This document shows, piece by piece, positions 44,087-53,069 of a DNA stretch of 64,000 nt (positions are counted from its first letter, which is position 1; each line of letters opens with the position of its first letter). Both the position numbers and the translations under genes were made by a program. The notes under the pieces were generated by a model. That model had not been told where the DNA came from. It searched no databases and saw nothing but the letters and a program-made list of their open reading frames with translations. Source of the stretch: Pseudomonas sp. SL4(2022) (GTDB lineage Bacteria > Pseudomonadota > Gammaproteobacteria > Pseudomonadales > Pseudomonadaceae); assembly GCF_026625725.1 (NCBI RefSeq), contig NZ_CP113060.1, forward strand, positions 3,726,001 through 3,790,000, in the 5' to 3' direction.

Positions 44087-44902
44087 ATGGAATTTACTCA
44101 AGTTCTGGTTGACGCGATGGCCAGCGTTTGGACCCCGATTGCCGCCTTTATCCCGCGTCTGTTTGGCGCCATGGTGGTGGTACTGCTGGGTTTTGTGGTG
44201 GCCAAGTTCCTCGACACGCTGCTGTCGAAGTTGCTCGGCAAGATCGGCCTGGATCGCCTGATGGCAGGTACTGGCTTGACCAAGCTGCTGAGCCGTGCCG
44301 GCATTCAGGTGCCGGTATCGACCCTGATCGGCAAGATCGTCTACTGGTTTGTACTGTTGATCTTCCTGGTTACGGCCGCCGAGTCTCTTGGTCTGGAGCG
44401 GGTTTCCGCGACGCTTGATGTACTGGCCTTGTACCTGCCTAAAGTCTTTGGTGCAGCCTTGGTGCTGCTCGCTGGCGTGCTGCTGGCGCAACTGGTAAGC
44501 GGCTTGGTACGCGGCGCTGCAGAAGGTGTTGGGCTGGACTATGCGAGCGGGCTGGGTCGCGTGGCTCAGGGGCTGGTGATCATCATCAGCATCTCGGTGG
44601 CTATCGGTCAGCTTGAGGTGAAAACCGATCTGCTCAACAACGTGATCGCCATTGTGCTGATCTCGGTGGGCCTGGCGGTCGCCCTGGCGCTGGGGTTGGG
44701 CAGTCGGGATATTGCTAGCCAGATACTGGCAGGTATTTATGTGCGCGAGTTGTATGAGGTTGGGCAACAAGTGCAGGTCGGTGCGGTCGAAGGGCAGATC
44801 GAGGAAATTGGCACGGTTAAAACCACGTTGCTGACGGACGCTGGCGAGCTGGTCTCAGTGGCCAACCGTACTTTGCTTGAGCAGCAGGTCAGCAGCCGCT
44901 AA
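44087..44902 (+). CDS. cmpX: Mechanosensitive-channel-like membrane protein CmpX
   Basis: 271 residues. Several membrane helices are visible (LFGAMVVVLLGFVVAKFLDTL, IVYWFVLLIFLVTAAESL, VFGAALVLLAGVLLAQLVSGL, VIAIVLISVGLAVALALGLG), followed by a short MscS-like beta segment (LYEVGQQVQVGAVEGQIEEIGTVKTTL). In Pseudomonas CmpX affects membrane properties and SigX activity; it lies just upstream of sigX. It belongs to the conserved TM helix/MscS family. Confidence 0.9.
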   Translation: MEFTQVLVDAMASVWTPIAAFIPRLFGAMVVVLLGFVVAKFLDTLLSKLLGKIGLDRLMAGTGLTKLLSRAGIQVPVSTLIGKIVYWFVLLIFLVTAAESLGLERVSATLDVLALYLPKVFGAALVLLAGVLLAQLVSGLVRGAAEGVGLDYASGLGRVAQGLVIIISISVAIGQLEVKTDLLNNVIAIVLISVGLAVALALGLGSRDIASQILAGIYVRELYEVGQQVQVGAVEGQIEEIGTVKTTLLTDAGELVSVANRTLLEQQVSSR

Positions 44903-44989
44903 GGCTAATCCCTGCTATTGTATGCGGCCAATCCGCAGCCCTGTTTAGGGCTGCGCTGGCTTTTGTCCTGACTGTCGGCCCGACTCGTT

Positions 44990-45580
44990 TTGAATAAAGC
45001 CCATTCTGTGTCTCTACGCTACGACCCTCGCGAACTCTCGGATGAAGAGTTGGTGGCGCGTGCGCATGAGGAGTTATTCCACATAACCCGCGCCTACGAA
45101 GAGCTGATGCGTCGCTATCAGCGCACCTTGTTCAATGTCTGTGCGCGATATTTGGGTAATGAGCGTGACGCCGACGATGTCTGTCAGGAAGTTATGCTCA
45201 AGGTCTTATATGGTTTGAAGAACTTTGAGGGGAAATCGAAGTTCAAAACCTGGCTGTACAGCATTACGTATAACGAATGTATTACCCAATATCGCAAAGA
45301 GCGGCGTAAACGTCGTCTCATTGACGCCCTGAGTCTGGATCCGCTTGAAGAGGCGTCCGAGGAAAAGGCCCCAAAGCCTGAAGAAAAGGGCGGTCTTGAC
45401 CGTTGGTTGGTATATGTCAACCCCATTGATCGGGAAATCTTGGTGCTGCGTTTTGTCGCAGAGCTGGAGTTTCAGGAGATTGCCGACATTATGCATATGG
45501 GGCTGAGTGCCACGAAAATGCGCTACAAGCGAGCGCTTGATCGTCTGCGTGATAAATTTTCTGACACTGCCGAAACTTAG
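44990..45580 (+). CDS. sigX: ECF sigma factor SigX
   Basis: 196 residues with a TTG start at 44990, as in known SigX sequences (MNKAHSVSLRYDPRELSDEE). Region 2 is TLFNVCARYLGNERDADDVCQEVMLKVLYGLKNF with FKTWLYSITYN. Region 4 is LRFVAELEFQEIADIMHMGLSATKMRYKRALDRL. SigX controls oprF and fatty-acid and envelope genes in response to cell-wall stress. No anti-sigma gene is adjacent; CmpX is thought to contribute to control. Confidence 0.96.
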   Translation: MNKAHSVSLRYDPRELSDEELVARAHEELFHITRAYEELMRRYQRTLFNVCARYLGNERDADDVCQEVMLKVLYGLKNFEGKSKFKTWLYSITYNECITQYRKERRKRRLIDALSLDPLEEASEEKAPKPEEKGGLDRWLVYVNPIDREILVLRFVAELEFQEIADIMHMGLSATKMRYKRALDRLRDKFSDTAET

Positions 45581-45596
45581 TTGGCAGATAGGCGTC

Positions 45597-45623
45597 TTAA
45601 CTAGCGGTTAATTCTGGTAGAAT
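45597..45623 (+). promoter_or_regulatory. Candidate oprF promoter
   Basis: TTAACT at 45597-45602 and TAGAAT at 45618-45623 resemble a sigma-70 promoter, although the spacing of 15 bases is short. oprF of other pseudomonads has both a housekeeping and a SigX promoter here. I cannot separate the two by eye. Confidence 0.35.
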
Positions 45624-45686
45624 TGCCGGCTGAGTTGTCTTGCGTCCGTCAGACAACTTACTGACCACCAAGATAGGGATTCTGTA

Positions 45687-46655
45687 ATGAAACTGAAAAA
45701 CACTCTAGGCGCTGTAATTGGCTCGCTGCTGGCCACCTCTTCGCTGAGCGCTCTTGCTCAGGGACAAGGCGCTGTAGAAGTGGAGGGTTTTGCCAAGAAG
45801 GAAATCTTCGACAGCGCCCGTGACTTCAAAAACAATGGCAATCTGTTCGGCGGTAGCATTGGCTATTACCTGACTGACGACGTTGAACTGCGTCTGAGCT
45901 ATGACGAAGTGCACAACGCACGTGGTGAAGACGGCCGCAATATCAAAGGCTCCAACACCGCACTGGATGCGCTGTACCACTTCAACAATGCTGGCGATGC
46001 ACTGCGTCCTTACGTTTCTGCCGGGTTCTCCGACCAGAGCATTGGCCAGACTGATCGTAACGGCCGTAACGGTTCGACCTTCGCTAACGTAGGCGGCGGT
46101 GCCAAGTACTTTTTCACTGACAATTTCTACGCCCGTGCTGGTGTTGAAGCTCAGTACAACATTGATCAGGGCGATACCGAGTGGGCTCCAAGCGTGGGTA
46201 TCGGTATGAACTTCGGTGGCGGCAGCAAGCCTGCGCCTGTTGTTGCTCCAGCTCCTGAGCCGACTCCAGAGCCGGTTGCAGCTGCTGAAGAGCCGCTGGA
46301 GCTGGTTCGTGTTGAGCTGGACGTGAAGTTCGACTTCGACAAAGCCCAGGTCAAGCCGGAAAGCTATGGCGACATTAAAAACCTGGCTGACTTCATGAAA
46401 CAGTACCCACAGACCACCACCGTGGTTGAAGGTCACACTGACTCCAAAGGCAGTGACGCTTACAACCAGAAGCTGTCCGAGCGTCGTGCCAGCGCTGTTC
46501 GTGATGTACTGGTCAACCAGTACGGCGTAGAAGCTTCTCGCGTCAACGCTGCTGGCTACGGTGAGTCCCGCCCGGTTGCCGACAACGCTACCGACGCTGG
46601 TCGTGCTGTGAACCGTCGCGTAGAAGCTGAAGTAGAAGCTCAGATCAAGCAGTAA
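45687..46655 (+). CDS. oprF: Major outer membrane porin OprF
   Basis: 322 residues. A signal peptide ends near SALAQ. An eight-stranded OmpA-type barrel (residues about 25-175) is followed by a proline-rich hinge (KPAPVVAPAPEPTPEP) and an OmpA C-terminal peptidoglycan-binding domain (FDFDKAQVKPES, VVEGHTDSKGSDAYNQKLSE, GYGESRPVADN). OprF gives structural integrity and a slow nonspecific pore. The protein has no cysteine, whereas the P. aeruginosa protein has a cysteine-containing linker loop and is longer by about 28 residues. Confidence 0.97.
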   Translation: MKLKNTLGAVIGSLLATSSLSALAQGQGAVEVEGFAKKEIFDSARDFKNNGNLFGGSIGYYLTDDVELRLSYDEVHNARGEDGRNIKGSNTALDALYHFNNAGDALRPYVSAGFSDQSIGQTDRNGRNGSTFANVGGGAKYFFTDNFYARAGVEAQYNIDQGDTEWAPSVGIGMNFGGGSKPAPVVAPAPEPTPEPVAAAEEPLELVRVELDVKFDFDKAQVKPESYGDIKNLADFMKQYPQTTTVVEGHTDSKGSDAYNQKLSERRASAVRDVLVNQYGVEASRVNAAGYGESRPVADNATDAGRAVNRRVEAEVEAQIKQ

Positions 46656-46669
46656 GCGATCTGGTTGCA

Positions 46670-46698
46670 CAAAAAACCCGGCTTTGGCCGGGTTTTTT
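46670..46698 (+). terminator. Intrinsic terminator of oprF
   Basis: AACCCGGC (46675-46682) pairs with GCCGGGTT (46687-46694), loop TTTG, followed by a T7 run. Confidence 0.9.
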
Positions 46699-46835
46699 TA
46701 TGTCAGGTGTAATGTGGCATCGGTTGATGCTGCTTCGCATGTACGTAAATTGGCCTGAAAACCCCTGCGATATCTGGCTGCTATAGTCGTTCAAGCGGCT
46801 TGCTCAAGTCGAGTTTGCAGCTAGGGGAGGCTTCT

Positions 46836-48797
46836 ATGCGCTGGTTTGCCAATCTGCGGATTGCTTACAAAATCGCCATCGTGCCAGTAGTGCTGTGCTT
46901 GCTACTTGTGATCTTGGGCATCGTCTCGTTGTTCTCACTGCAAAATATTGCTGATCGGGCTGAAGTTGTGACGCGAGACTTGGGGCCTAGCATTGAGCGC
47001 GTTGCCCAAGTCAGTGACAGCATGGCGCACTTGCAGCTTTCCGTGAGCCATTATGCACGCAGTGGCGACACGGAGGCTGAGTCGCTAATCGCAACGTTGG
47101 ATCAGCAGCTGGGGCAGGCGCTTCAGGAAGCGACTCGTCGGCTGACTAATCCTGAGCAACAGCGTCTGTTGGCGTCTATCGCCGCGCTGCATGTGCAATA
47201 CAGTGAGCTTTTCCGTGATCGGCTCGTACCGTTGAGCCAGCAGCGGCAGGTGTTGATCAGTGGCCAGCTAAGCGAGCACGGACCGGCTATTGAACAGGCA
47301 TTGTCGGCCGTACTGACTAATGCTCAGCAGAGTTTCAATCTGGACGCAGTGTTCTATGCCAGTGCGGCGATGCGTCATCTGTTGCTGGGGAGTCAGTATC
47401 TTTACCAGTTCCTGCAGGAAAATCAGGACGCTCAGGTTGCTGCTTTCACTCGTGAACTGGAGAGTGCGCAAAGCATGATTGGGGTCTTGCGGGACCGCAG
47501 TAGCAGTGAACGATTGATCGCACAGTTGACCCAGGCACTGGAGAGTCTTGAGCGCTACAAAACCGCAGCCGCCAATGTGGTAGAACTGGTCAAGCAGCGT
47601 AATGAGGCCTTGGCGCAGATGGATCGTATCGATCCACAAATTGCCGATCTGGCCAAGCGTTTACAGCAGCATCTGATGGTGGATATGCAGGATGCTGCCA
47701 AGGTCACTGACCATGCCGTCAAGCAAGTCAATCAGCTGCTTTGGGCGTTGCTGGTTGCCGCGCTGATTTTGGGTGGGGCGCTTGCTTACGGCGTAAGTCA
47801 TGCTCTGGTACGTGGGCTGCGGCAGATTAATCTGATGCTGCAAGATATGGCCGAAGGAGAGGGCGACCTGACCAAGCGTTTGCCGATCCACGGCCAAGAT
47901 GACCTCGGCTTATTGGCCAGTAGTTTTAATACATTTGTCGAGAAAATCCGCCAGACCGTTGCCGAAGTTGCGCATGCAACCCATACCCTTGAACGTGCAG
48001 GCGAAAATTTGCAGCAGTCGGCGCAACGTGCACATCAGAATGTCGAACAGCAACGCGGTGAAAGTGCTCAGATTGCTTCTGCCATGTCTCAGATGGCTGC
48101 CAGCGCTCAGGCAGTGGCCGGCAGTGCGGCGCAGGGGCAGCAACTGTCAGGCGATACTCATGAGGATGCCCAGGCGGGGCTGCGTTGTGTCGAGAGCAAT
48201 CGCCAGGCAATGCAGACACTTACCGATAAGTTTTCGCGTCTGTCTGAAGTGATTGAAAGCCTAAGCACTGACAGTGAGCGTATCGGCTCGGTATTGGCAG
48301 TCATCGGGTCGATTGCCGAGCAGACTAACCTGTTGGCACTCAACGCAGCCATTGAAGCTGCCCGTGCAGGTGACCAGGGAAGAGGCTTTGCTGTGGTTGC
48401 CGATGAGGTGCGTAACCTGGCGCGCCGAACACAAAGTTCGACTGAGGAAATTCAGGAAATCATTCAGACCCTGCAACGGCGTAGTCAGGCGTCCATCACT
48501 GTGATGGCTGAAAGTCGTCAGGCGGTAGCGCTGGCACACGACAGTGCTGAGCAAACCAGCGGTTCGCTGCTGCGTATTACTGAAGCGGTGTCGGCCATCG
48601 ATCAGAGTATTCAACAGCTGGTGGCTGCTGCTGCCGAGCAGGCGAACGTATCGGAAGGCATCGGGGCCGGATTGGTTCGAGCCAATCAGATCAATGAAAG
48701 TACGTTTGCCACCGTCGAACAGACTCGGGCTGCAGCACAGAGTATTCGTGAGCTTGAGCAGCAGTTGAATCGTCTCATCGAACACTTTCATGTGTGA
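46836..48797 (+). CDS. Methyl-accepting chemotaxis protein with large helical periplasmic domain
   Basis: 653 residues from ATG at 46836 (AGGGGAGG upstream). TM1 is at about 15-35 ([21 protein letters not shown]), then about 270 helical residues rich in Gln and Leu, then TM2 near 306-326 ([20 protein letters not shown]), HAMP, and the signalling domain with the hairpin tip [22 protein letters not shown] helical sensor of that length suggests the helical-bimodular (HBM) class, which binds organic acids or polyamines in Pseudomonas; the ligand is not readable. It is monocistronic, after oprF. Confidence 0.9.
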   Translation: MRWFANLRIAYKIAIVPVVLCLLLVILGIVSLFSLQNIADRAEVVTRDLGPSIERVAQVSDSMAHLQLSVSHYARSGDTEAESLIATLDQQLGQALQEATRRLTNPEQQRLLASIAALHVQYSELFRDRLVPLSQQRQVLISGQLSEHGPAIEQALSAVLTNAQQSFNLDAVFYASAAMRHLLLGSQYLYQFLQENQDAQVAAFTRELESAQSMIGVLRDRSSSERLIAQLTQALESLERYKTAAANVVELVKQRNEALAQMDRIDPQIADLAKRLQQHLMVDMQDAAKVTDHAVKQVNQLLWALLVAALILGGALAYGVSHALVRGLRQINLMLQDMAEGEGDLTKRLPIHGQDDLGLLASSFNTFVEKIRQTVAEVAHATHTLERAGENLQQSAQRAHQNVEQQRGESAQIASAMSQMAASAQAVAGSAAQGQQLSGDTHEDAQAGLRCVESNRQAMQTLTDKFSRLSEVIESLSTDSERIGSVLAVIGSIAEQTNLLALNAAIEAARAGDQGRGFAVVADEVRNLARRTQSSTEEIQEIIQTLQRRSQASITVMAESRQAVALAHDSAEQTSGSLLRITEAVSAIDQSIQQLVAAAAEQANVSEGIGAGLVRANQINESTFATVEQTRAAAQSIRELEQQLNRLIEHFHV

Positions 48798-49038
48798 GTC
48801 GTCAGTGAGTCTCGATGAAATTATAGAAATGCGACATGCACGCTCTGTGGTTCGACGCCTCGACCAGCATGAGTCGTCGGCGCGGCGGCGTTGCATTATC
48901 GTGCGCCCCCTGTCGGCGCGGCCTCACAAGGGTCAGGTGCGCTGACGTGTGTGGCCCGTAACCCCGCAGCCATCCTGTCCTGATCATGAGTCGGGAAAAT
49001 CGGCACTTCTCTGACTTCCTGTTTTGGTACTGCTCTTA
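48798..49038. other. Intergenic region before the branched-chain amino acid carrier
   Basis: About 240 bases without a gene. I see no clear terminator for the chemoreceptor gene and no promoter that stands out. The part from 48860 to 48960 is very GC-rich and could form structure in a long leader. Confidence 0.3.
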
Positions 49039-50352
49039 ATGAAAGCGTTGCAACGACTTGACCTTGTAGCCCTCGGCTTTATGACTTTTGCGCTGTTTCT
49101 TGGCGCAGGCAACATCATCTTTCCACCTAGTGCTGGCTTGGCTGCGGGTGAAAATATAGGCCCAGCAGCGCTGGGATTTCTGCTTACAGGCGTTGGCTTG
49201 CCCCTGCTCACTATTGTCGCCTTGGCCCGTGTCGGTGGCGGTATGGCGTTGCTCACTGCGCCGCTGGGTAAACGGGCCGGACTGCTGTTCGCGGTCGCGG
49301 TGTACCTGGCCATCGGCCCGTTGTTTGCGACCCCACGAACGGCTGTGGTGTCGTTCGAAATGGGTGTGGTGCCCTTCAGTGGCGCCAGCAGCACGGCTTT
49401 GCTGATTTACACATTGGCCTATTTTGCTGCTGTACTGTTCCTCTCTCTGAATCCTGGGCAGTTGGTTGATCGCATCGGTAAATACATTACCCCTGTACTG
49501 CTGGCTGCGCTTTTGGTCCTGGGAGGTGCTGCGCTGTTAGTACCTGCGGGGCCAATCGGTCAAGTGGCGCCGGATTACCAGCGTGCGCCGTTTGTGCAGG
49601 GCTTTCTGCAGGGCTACCTGACCATGGATACCCTCGGTGCGCTGGTGTTCGGCATTGTGATTGCCACCGCTATTCGGGATCGCGGTATCACCGACGGCAA
49701 GCTGATTACCCGTTACTCGGTGATTGCGGGTTTGATCGCTGCCGTGGGGCTGTCGCTGGTTTACCTCGCGCTGTTTTACCTCGGTGCGACCAGTCAGGGC
49801 ATTGCTGGCGAGGCGCAGAATGGTGTGCAGATTCTCACCGCTTATGTGCAGCACACCTTTGGCACAGCAGGCAGTCTGCTGCTGGCAGTGGTCATTACTC
49901 TGGCATGCCTGACCACCGCAGTGGGTCTGCTGACCGCCTGCGGCGAGTTTTTCAGCAGCCTGTTGCCGGTGTCTTATCGTGCGGTGGTGATCGCTTTCGG
50001 GTTGTTCAGCCTGCTGGTTGCGAATCAGGGGCTGACCCAGTTGATCAGTTTCTCGATTCCGGTGCTGGTTGGTCTGTACCCGCTGGCCATCGTGTTGGTG
50101 GCGTTGAGCCTGATGGATGGTCTGTGGTGTTCGTCGGCACGGGTTTTCCGTCCGGTGATGGCTGTCACCCTGGTTTTTGGCTTGGTCGATGGCCTTGCCG
50201 CTGCGGGTGGCAAGGCTTTCATTCCAGCGTTCTTCAGTGCTTTGCCGCTTGCGGACCAGAGTCTAGGCTGGCTGATTCCGGTTTTGCTGACCCTGGTATT
50301 GGCTGTTGTACTGGATCGTGTCCTGGGCGTTGCAAAACCCGCTGCAGCCTGA
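49039..50352 (+). CDS. braB: Branched-chain amino acid transport carrier (LIV-II), BrnQ/BraB family
   Basis: 437 residues from ATG at 49039; the ribosome-binding site is poor. Twelve hydrophobic segments are expected; the N-terminus LVALGFMTFALFLGAGNIIFPP is diagnostic of the LIVCS family of Na+-coupled leucine/isoleucine/valine importers. BraB is the Pseudomonas name for this carrier; the paralogue BraZ cannot be excluded from sequence alone. A hairpin terminator follows. Confidence 0.88.
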   Translation: MKALQRLDLVALGFMTFALFLGAGNIIFPPSAGLAAGENIGPAALGFLLTGVGLPLLTIVALARVGGGMALLTAPLGKRAGLLFAVAVYLAIGPLFATPRTAVVSFEMGVVPFSGASSTALLIYTLAYFAAVLFLSLNPGQLVDRIGKYITPVLLAALLVLGGAALLVPAGPIGQVAPDYQRAPFVQGFLQGYLTMDTLGALVFGIVIATAIRDRGITDGKLITRYSVIAGLIAAVGLSLVYLALFYLGATSQGIAGEAQNGVQILTAYVQHTFGTAGSLLLAVVITLACLTTAVGLLTACGEFFSSLLPVSYRAVVIAFGLFSLLVANQGLTQLISFSIPVLVGLYPLAIVLVALSLMDGLWCSSARVFRPVMAVTLVFGLVDGLAAAGGKAFIPAFFSALPLADQSLGWLIPVLLTLVLAVVLDRVLGVAKPAAA

Positions 50353-50369
50353 TGGCTGTTATTTACATC

Positions 50370-50395
50370 AGGCCGCTCACTGAGCGGCCTTTTTG
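50370..50395 (+). terminator. Terminator after the braB-type gene
   Basis: AGGCCGCTCA (50370-50379) and TGAGCGGCCT (50381-50390) form a nearly continuous palindrome followed by a T run. Confidence 0.85.
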
Positions 50396-50452
50396 TTGGC
50401 CAGCTGAAAGCCTGGGCTGTCTATAATCGGCGCAGTTCAACAAGGAGTTAGC

Positions 50453-51187
50453 ATGCCGATCAGCGACTATTACCTGCCACATTTGCTTGCTGTGCTCTGG
50501 TTCGTGATCTGTTGGGCCGGCTATACCCGATATGCCCAGGTCAAGGGGGGCACAACCCCCTGTCTGGCCAGTGTGCTGCACCTGTATCGTGAAGATTGGA
50601 TGCGCCGCATGTTGCTTCGCGATAACCGTATCGCTGATGCCAATGTGATCGGCAACCTGGAGCGAAACGCCTCATTCTTTGCATCCAGCACGCTGATCAT
50701 TCTTGCCGGTATCCTCACGGTGCTTGGCGCTTCTGATCGGGCGGTATCCCTATTGGCTGATTTGCCCTTTGTTCAGGCGGCCAGTCGCGAAGTCTCGGAG
50801 GTCAAGCTGTTGTGTCTGGGGGTGGTATTCGTCTATGCCTTCTTCACCTTCAGCTGGTGTATGCGCCAATACAACTTTGCCGCTGTACTGGTGGGCTCGG
50901 CACCGATGATCGGTGAGCGGCATGTCACTGAGCAGGAGCGCAAAGCCTTTGCCGAACGCACCGCGAGGGTCATATCGATGGCCGCCAACCAGTTTAACCA
51001 GGGGCTGCGCGCCTATTACTTCGGCATGGCGACTTTGTCCTGGTTCATCAATCCCTGGTTTTTCATGCTGGTGACTGCCGGTGTCGTGCTGGTGCTATAC
51101 CACCGCGAGTTTCACTCGGATGTGCTAGAGGTGATGGTCTATACCCAGACGCCGACATTCGATCCGCCCAAGGAGAAAAGCGAATGA
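50453..51187 (+). CDS. DUF599 membrane protein
   Basis: 244 residues, AAGGAG before the ATG. Four membrane segments are visible (LPHLLAVLWFVICWAGYTRY, FFASSTLIILAGILTVLG, LLCLGVVFVYAFFTFSWCM, FINPWFFMLVTAGVVLVLYH). Conserved-looking features are the REDWMRRMLLRDNRIADANVIGNLERNASFFAS stretch and the RQYNFAAVL segment, typical of DUF599. The function is unknown. It overlaps the next gene by four bases (ATGA). Confidence 0.82.
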   Translation: MPISDYYLPHLLAVLWFVICWAGYTRYAQVKGGTTPCLASVLHLYREDWMRRMLLRDNRIADANVIGNLERNASFFASSTLIILAGILTVLGASDRAVSLLADLPFVQAASREVSEVKLLCLGVVFVYAFFTFSWCMRQYNFAAVLVGSAPMIGERHVTEQERKAFAERTARVISMAANQFNQGLRAYYFGMATLSWFINPWFFMLVTAGVVLVLYHREFHSDVLEVMVYTQTPTFDPPKEKSE

Positions 51188-51576
51188 GCCTGCCATTTTG
51201 GTGCATCTTTATCAGTGCGATCCTGATCTTCGTCGCCAAGGCCCCGGTGGCCAGGGCCATGGCCAAAGAGGGTGGTGGCCGCTACGACAATCGCTATCCC
51301 CGTGATCAGCAGGCGCGCCTGAGCGGATTTGGTGCGCGTGCACTGGCGGCGCATATGAACAGCTTTGAGGCCTTTCCGTTGTTTACCGCTGGCGTGCTGA
51401 TGGCTCATGTCACCAATAATCACGGCATTTTGGTTGACGTGTTGGCGGTGACCTTTGTCGTGGCGCGGGTGCTGTATCTGATTTTCTACTGGGCTGATCT
51501 GCACTGGCAGCGCAGTATGGTCTGGGTGGTGGGGCTGCTGTGCAGCCTGCTGCTGATGCTCACTCCGGTACTTTAA
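51184..51576 (+). CDS. MAPEG-family membrane protein
   Basis: 130 residues with four membrane helices. The sequence RYDNRYPRDQQARLSGFGARALAAHMNSFEAFP carries the family motif (R...A..N..E..P). Bacterial MAPEG proteins relate to microsomal glutathione S-transferases, but most have no known activity. It is co-translated with the DUF599 gene and followed by a bidirectional terminator. Confidence 0.87.
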   Translation: MSLPFWCIFISAILIFVAKAPVARAMAKEGGGRYDNRYPRDQQARLSGFGARALAAHMNSFEAFPLFTAGVLMAHVTNNHGILVDVLAVTFVVARVLYLIFYWADLHWQRSMVWVVGLLCSLLLMLTPVL

Positions 51577-51593
51577 TCGCCAATGGTTAAGCA

Positions 51594-51624
51594 AGCAGGC
51601 CCGCATTACGCGGGCCTGCTGGTT
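51594..51624. terminator. Bidirectional terminator between the MAPEG and lipoprotein genes
   Basis: AGCAGGCCCGC (51594-51604) pairs with GCGGGCCTGCT (51610-51620), loop ATTAC. The T run on the right is short, so its strength toward the right is uncertain. Confidence 0.7.
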
Positions 51625-51638
51625 TTCAGGTGAATGGT

Positions 51639-51929
51639 TTATTGGCCTTCTACGGCGTCCTTGATTTCATCGCCGGCATCTTTGATGGCCTTGGAAGCGT
51701 CATCGGCCGCGTCTTCGATTTTCTCGCCAGTGGTTGGCTCATTACCGGTTACTTGATTGGTTTTTTGCTCAATGGCTTCGCCAGTCTTCTCAACAGCGTC
51801 GCCCATGGATTCGATGGCTTCAGCTGCGGACTCCTTGGCCGACTCTACTTTGTCTTCCGGCGTTTTTTCGCAGGCCGCCAGGCCGAGCATGGCGGCGAGA
51901 AGCAGGGCATAGGTGAATGGCTTTTGCAC
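51639..51929 (-). CDS. Small helical lipoprotein
   Basis: 96 residues from a GTG start at 51929, with AGGAG eight bases upstream; the longer open frame to 51983 would place extra residues before the signal peptide. The lipobox is LGLAAC (Cys about 20). The mature chain is acidic and helical with repeated segments (VESAKESAAEAIESMGDAVE, KTGEAIEQKTNQ, GEKIEDAADDASKAIKDAGD), like stress-type or YtxH-like lipoproteins. No enzymatic motif is seen. It is monocistronic. Confidence 0.78.
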   Translation of the reverse strand: MQKPFTYALLLAAMLGLAACEKTPEDKVESAKESAAEAIESMGDAVEKTGEAIEQKTNQVTGNEPTTGEKIEDAADDASKAIKDAGDEIKDAVEGQ

Positions 51930-52079
51930 AATAAATACTCCTGATAAGGGGTGAGCAATGTCTGGTTCTCCAGGCATAGCCATTAAACAGCGTAAGATCG
52001 CCGAAGTTCCGCGTCTTTTACATGTGTTTTCAGGTGAGATGGGGCTCTTAGGGTGAAGCAGGTTTCATCAAGGAGTATC

Positions 52080-52121
52080 ATGCTCGCCTTTCGTATGGTT
52101 GCTTCGGAACTGAAATCATGA
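52080..52121 (+). CDS. Possible 13-codon upstream reading frame coupled to the thioesterase genes
   Basis: ATG at 52080 has a near-perfect AAGGAG five bases upstream and encodes MLAFRMVASELKS. Its TGA (52119-52121) overlaps the ATG of the first thioesterase gene (52118) in a different frame, giving an ATGA junction. The thioesterase start itself has only a weak ribosome-binding site, so this short frame may drive its translation. No protein evidence exists and it may be chance. Confidence 0.4.
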   Translation: MLAFRMVASELKS

Positions 52122-52582
52122 GCGAGTCCCCCATTGTTGAGCGGGCACAGCGGTTTTTATCAGTGCTGCGTCATTGCCAATTACTGGGCATGCGCGTGCA
52201 CCGCGCAGAACCCCAGGGGTTGATCCTGTGTTTGCCTTACAGCCCCCAGATTGTTGGCAATCCGGAGACCGGAGTGATTCACGGCGGCGCCATCACTACT
52301 CTGATGGACACCACTTGCGGTATTTCAACCGTGTGCGTGCTGCCTGAGTTCGAAATCTGCCCGACCCTGGATCTGCGCATCGACTACATGCGCCCGGCTG
52401 AGCCGAACAAGGATGTATTCGGTTTTGCCGAGTGCTATCGGGTGACCGAGAACATCATCTTCACCCGCGGCTATGCCTATCAGGACAATCCCGATGAGCC
52501 GATTGCCCATGTGGTGGGTGCCTTCATGCGTATGGGCAAACCGGCTGATCTACAACGTGCGGCTAAAGGAGCTGGTCAATGA
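52118..52582 (+). CDS. PaaI-type hotdog thioesterase (first of pair)
   Basis: 154 residues. The hotdog core is GNPETGVIHGGAITTLMDTT, with the HGG segment, and a following DLRIDYMRPAE strand that matches the PaaI/4-hydroxybenzoyl-CoA thioesterase class. It probably hydrolyses a CoA thioester; the substrate is unknown. The last bases overlap the start of a paralogous gene (ATGA). Confidence 0.85.
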   Translation: MSESPIVERAQRFLSVLRHCQLLGMRVHRAEPQGLILCLPYSPQIVGNPETGVIHGGAITTLMDTTCGISTVCVLPEFEICPTLDLRIDYMRPAEPNKDVFGFAECYRVTENIIFTRGYAYQDNPDEPIAHVVGAFMRMGKPADLQRAAKGAGQ

Positions 52583-53025
52583 GCACCCTGAACCTCAACC
52601 AGTTGGTGCGTGAAGCCCACGAACAGAACAATTACGACAAGCTAATCAGCCTGATTCCCTATGCCAGGCTAATCGGCATCGAGTGTTTACGCCTGGGCGA
52701 TGACATGGTGTTTCGTCTGCCAGCCAACCAGGACAATATCGGTAATCCGACCTTGCCGGCTCTGCATGGCGGAGTGATCGCCGGGTTTATGGAACACTCG
52801 GCCATGCTTCACTTGCTGATGTTCATGGGCATTCCACATTTACCTAAAATCATCGACTTCTCGATAGATTACCTACGCGCCGGCCATTATCGTGACACCT
52901 TTGTACAGTGCCAGGTCTGGCGGCAGGGCCGCCGCGTGGCCAATGTGGCTATCACGGCCTGGCAGACCAACCAGACCGAGCCGATTGCCACGGCACGTGC
53001 ACACTTCAAGGTAGATGAGCCCTGA
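52579..53025 (+). CDS. PaaI-type hotdog thioesterase (second of pair)
   Basis: 148 residues. The hotdog core is NPTLPALHGGVIAGFMEHSA with IDFSIDYLRAGH. It is a diverged paralogue of the previous gene and co-translated with it, so the two may form a hetero-oligomer. The pair order is shared with other pseudomonads as far as I recall. Confidence 0.85.
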   Translation: MSTLNLNQLVREAHEQNNYDKLISLIPYARLIGIECLRLGDDMVFRLPANQDNIGNPTLPALHGGVIAGFMEHSAMLHLLMFMGIPHLPKIIDFSIDYLRAGHYRDTFVQCQVWRQGRRVANVAITAWQTNQTEPIATARAHFKVDEP

Positions 53026-53069
53026 GTGCGGCACTGGCCGCTTGCCGAACCCTTGCTAAGGAATACTGA

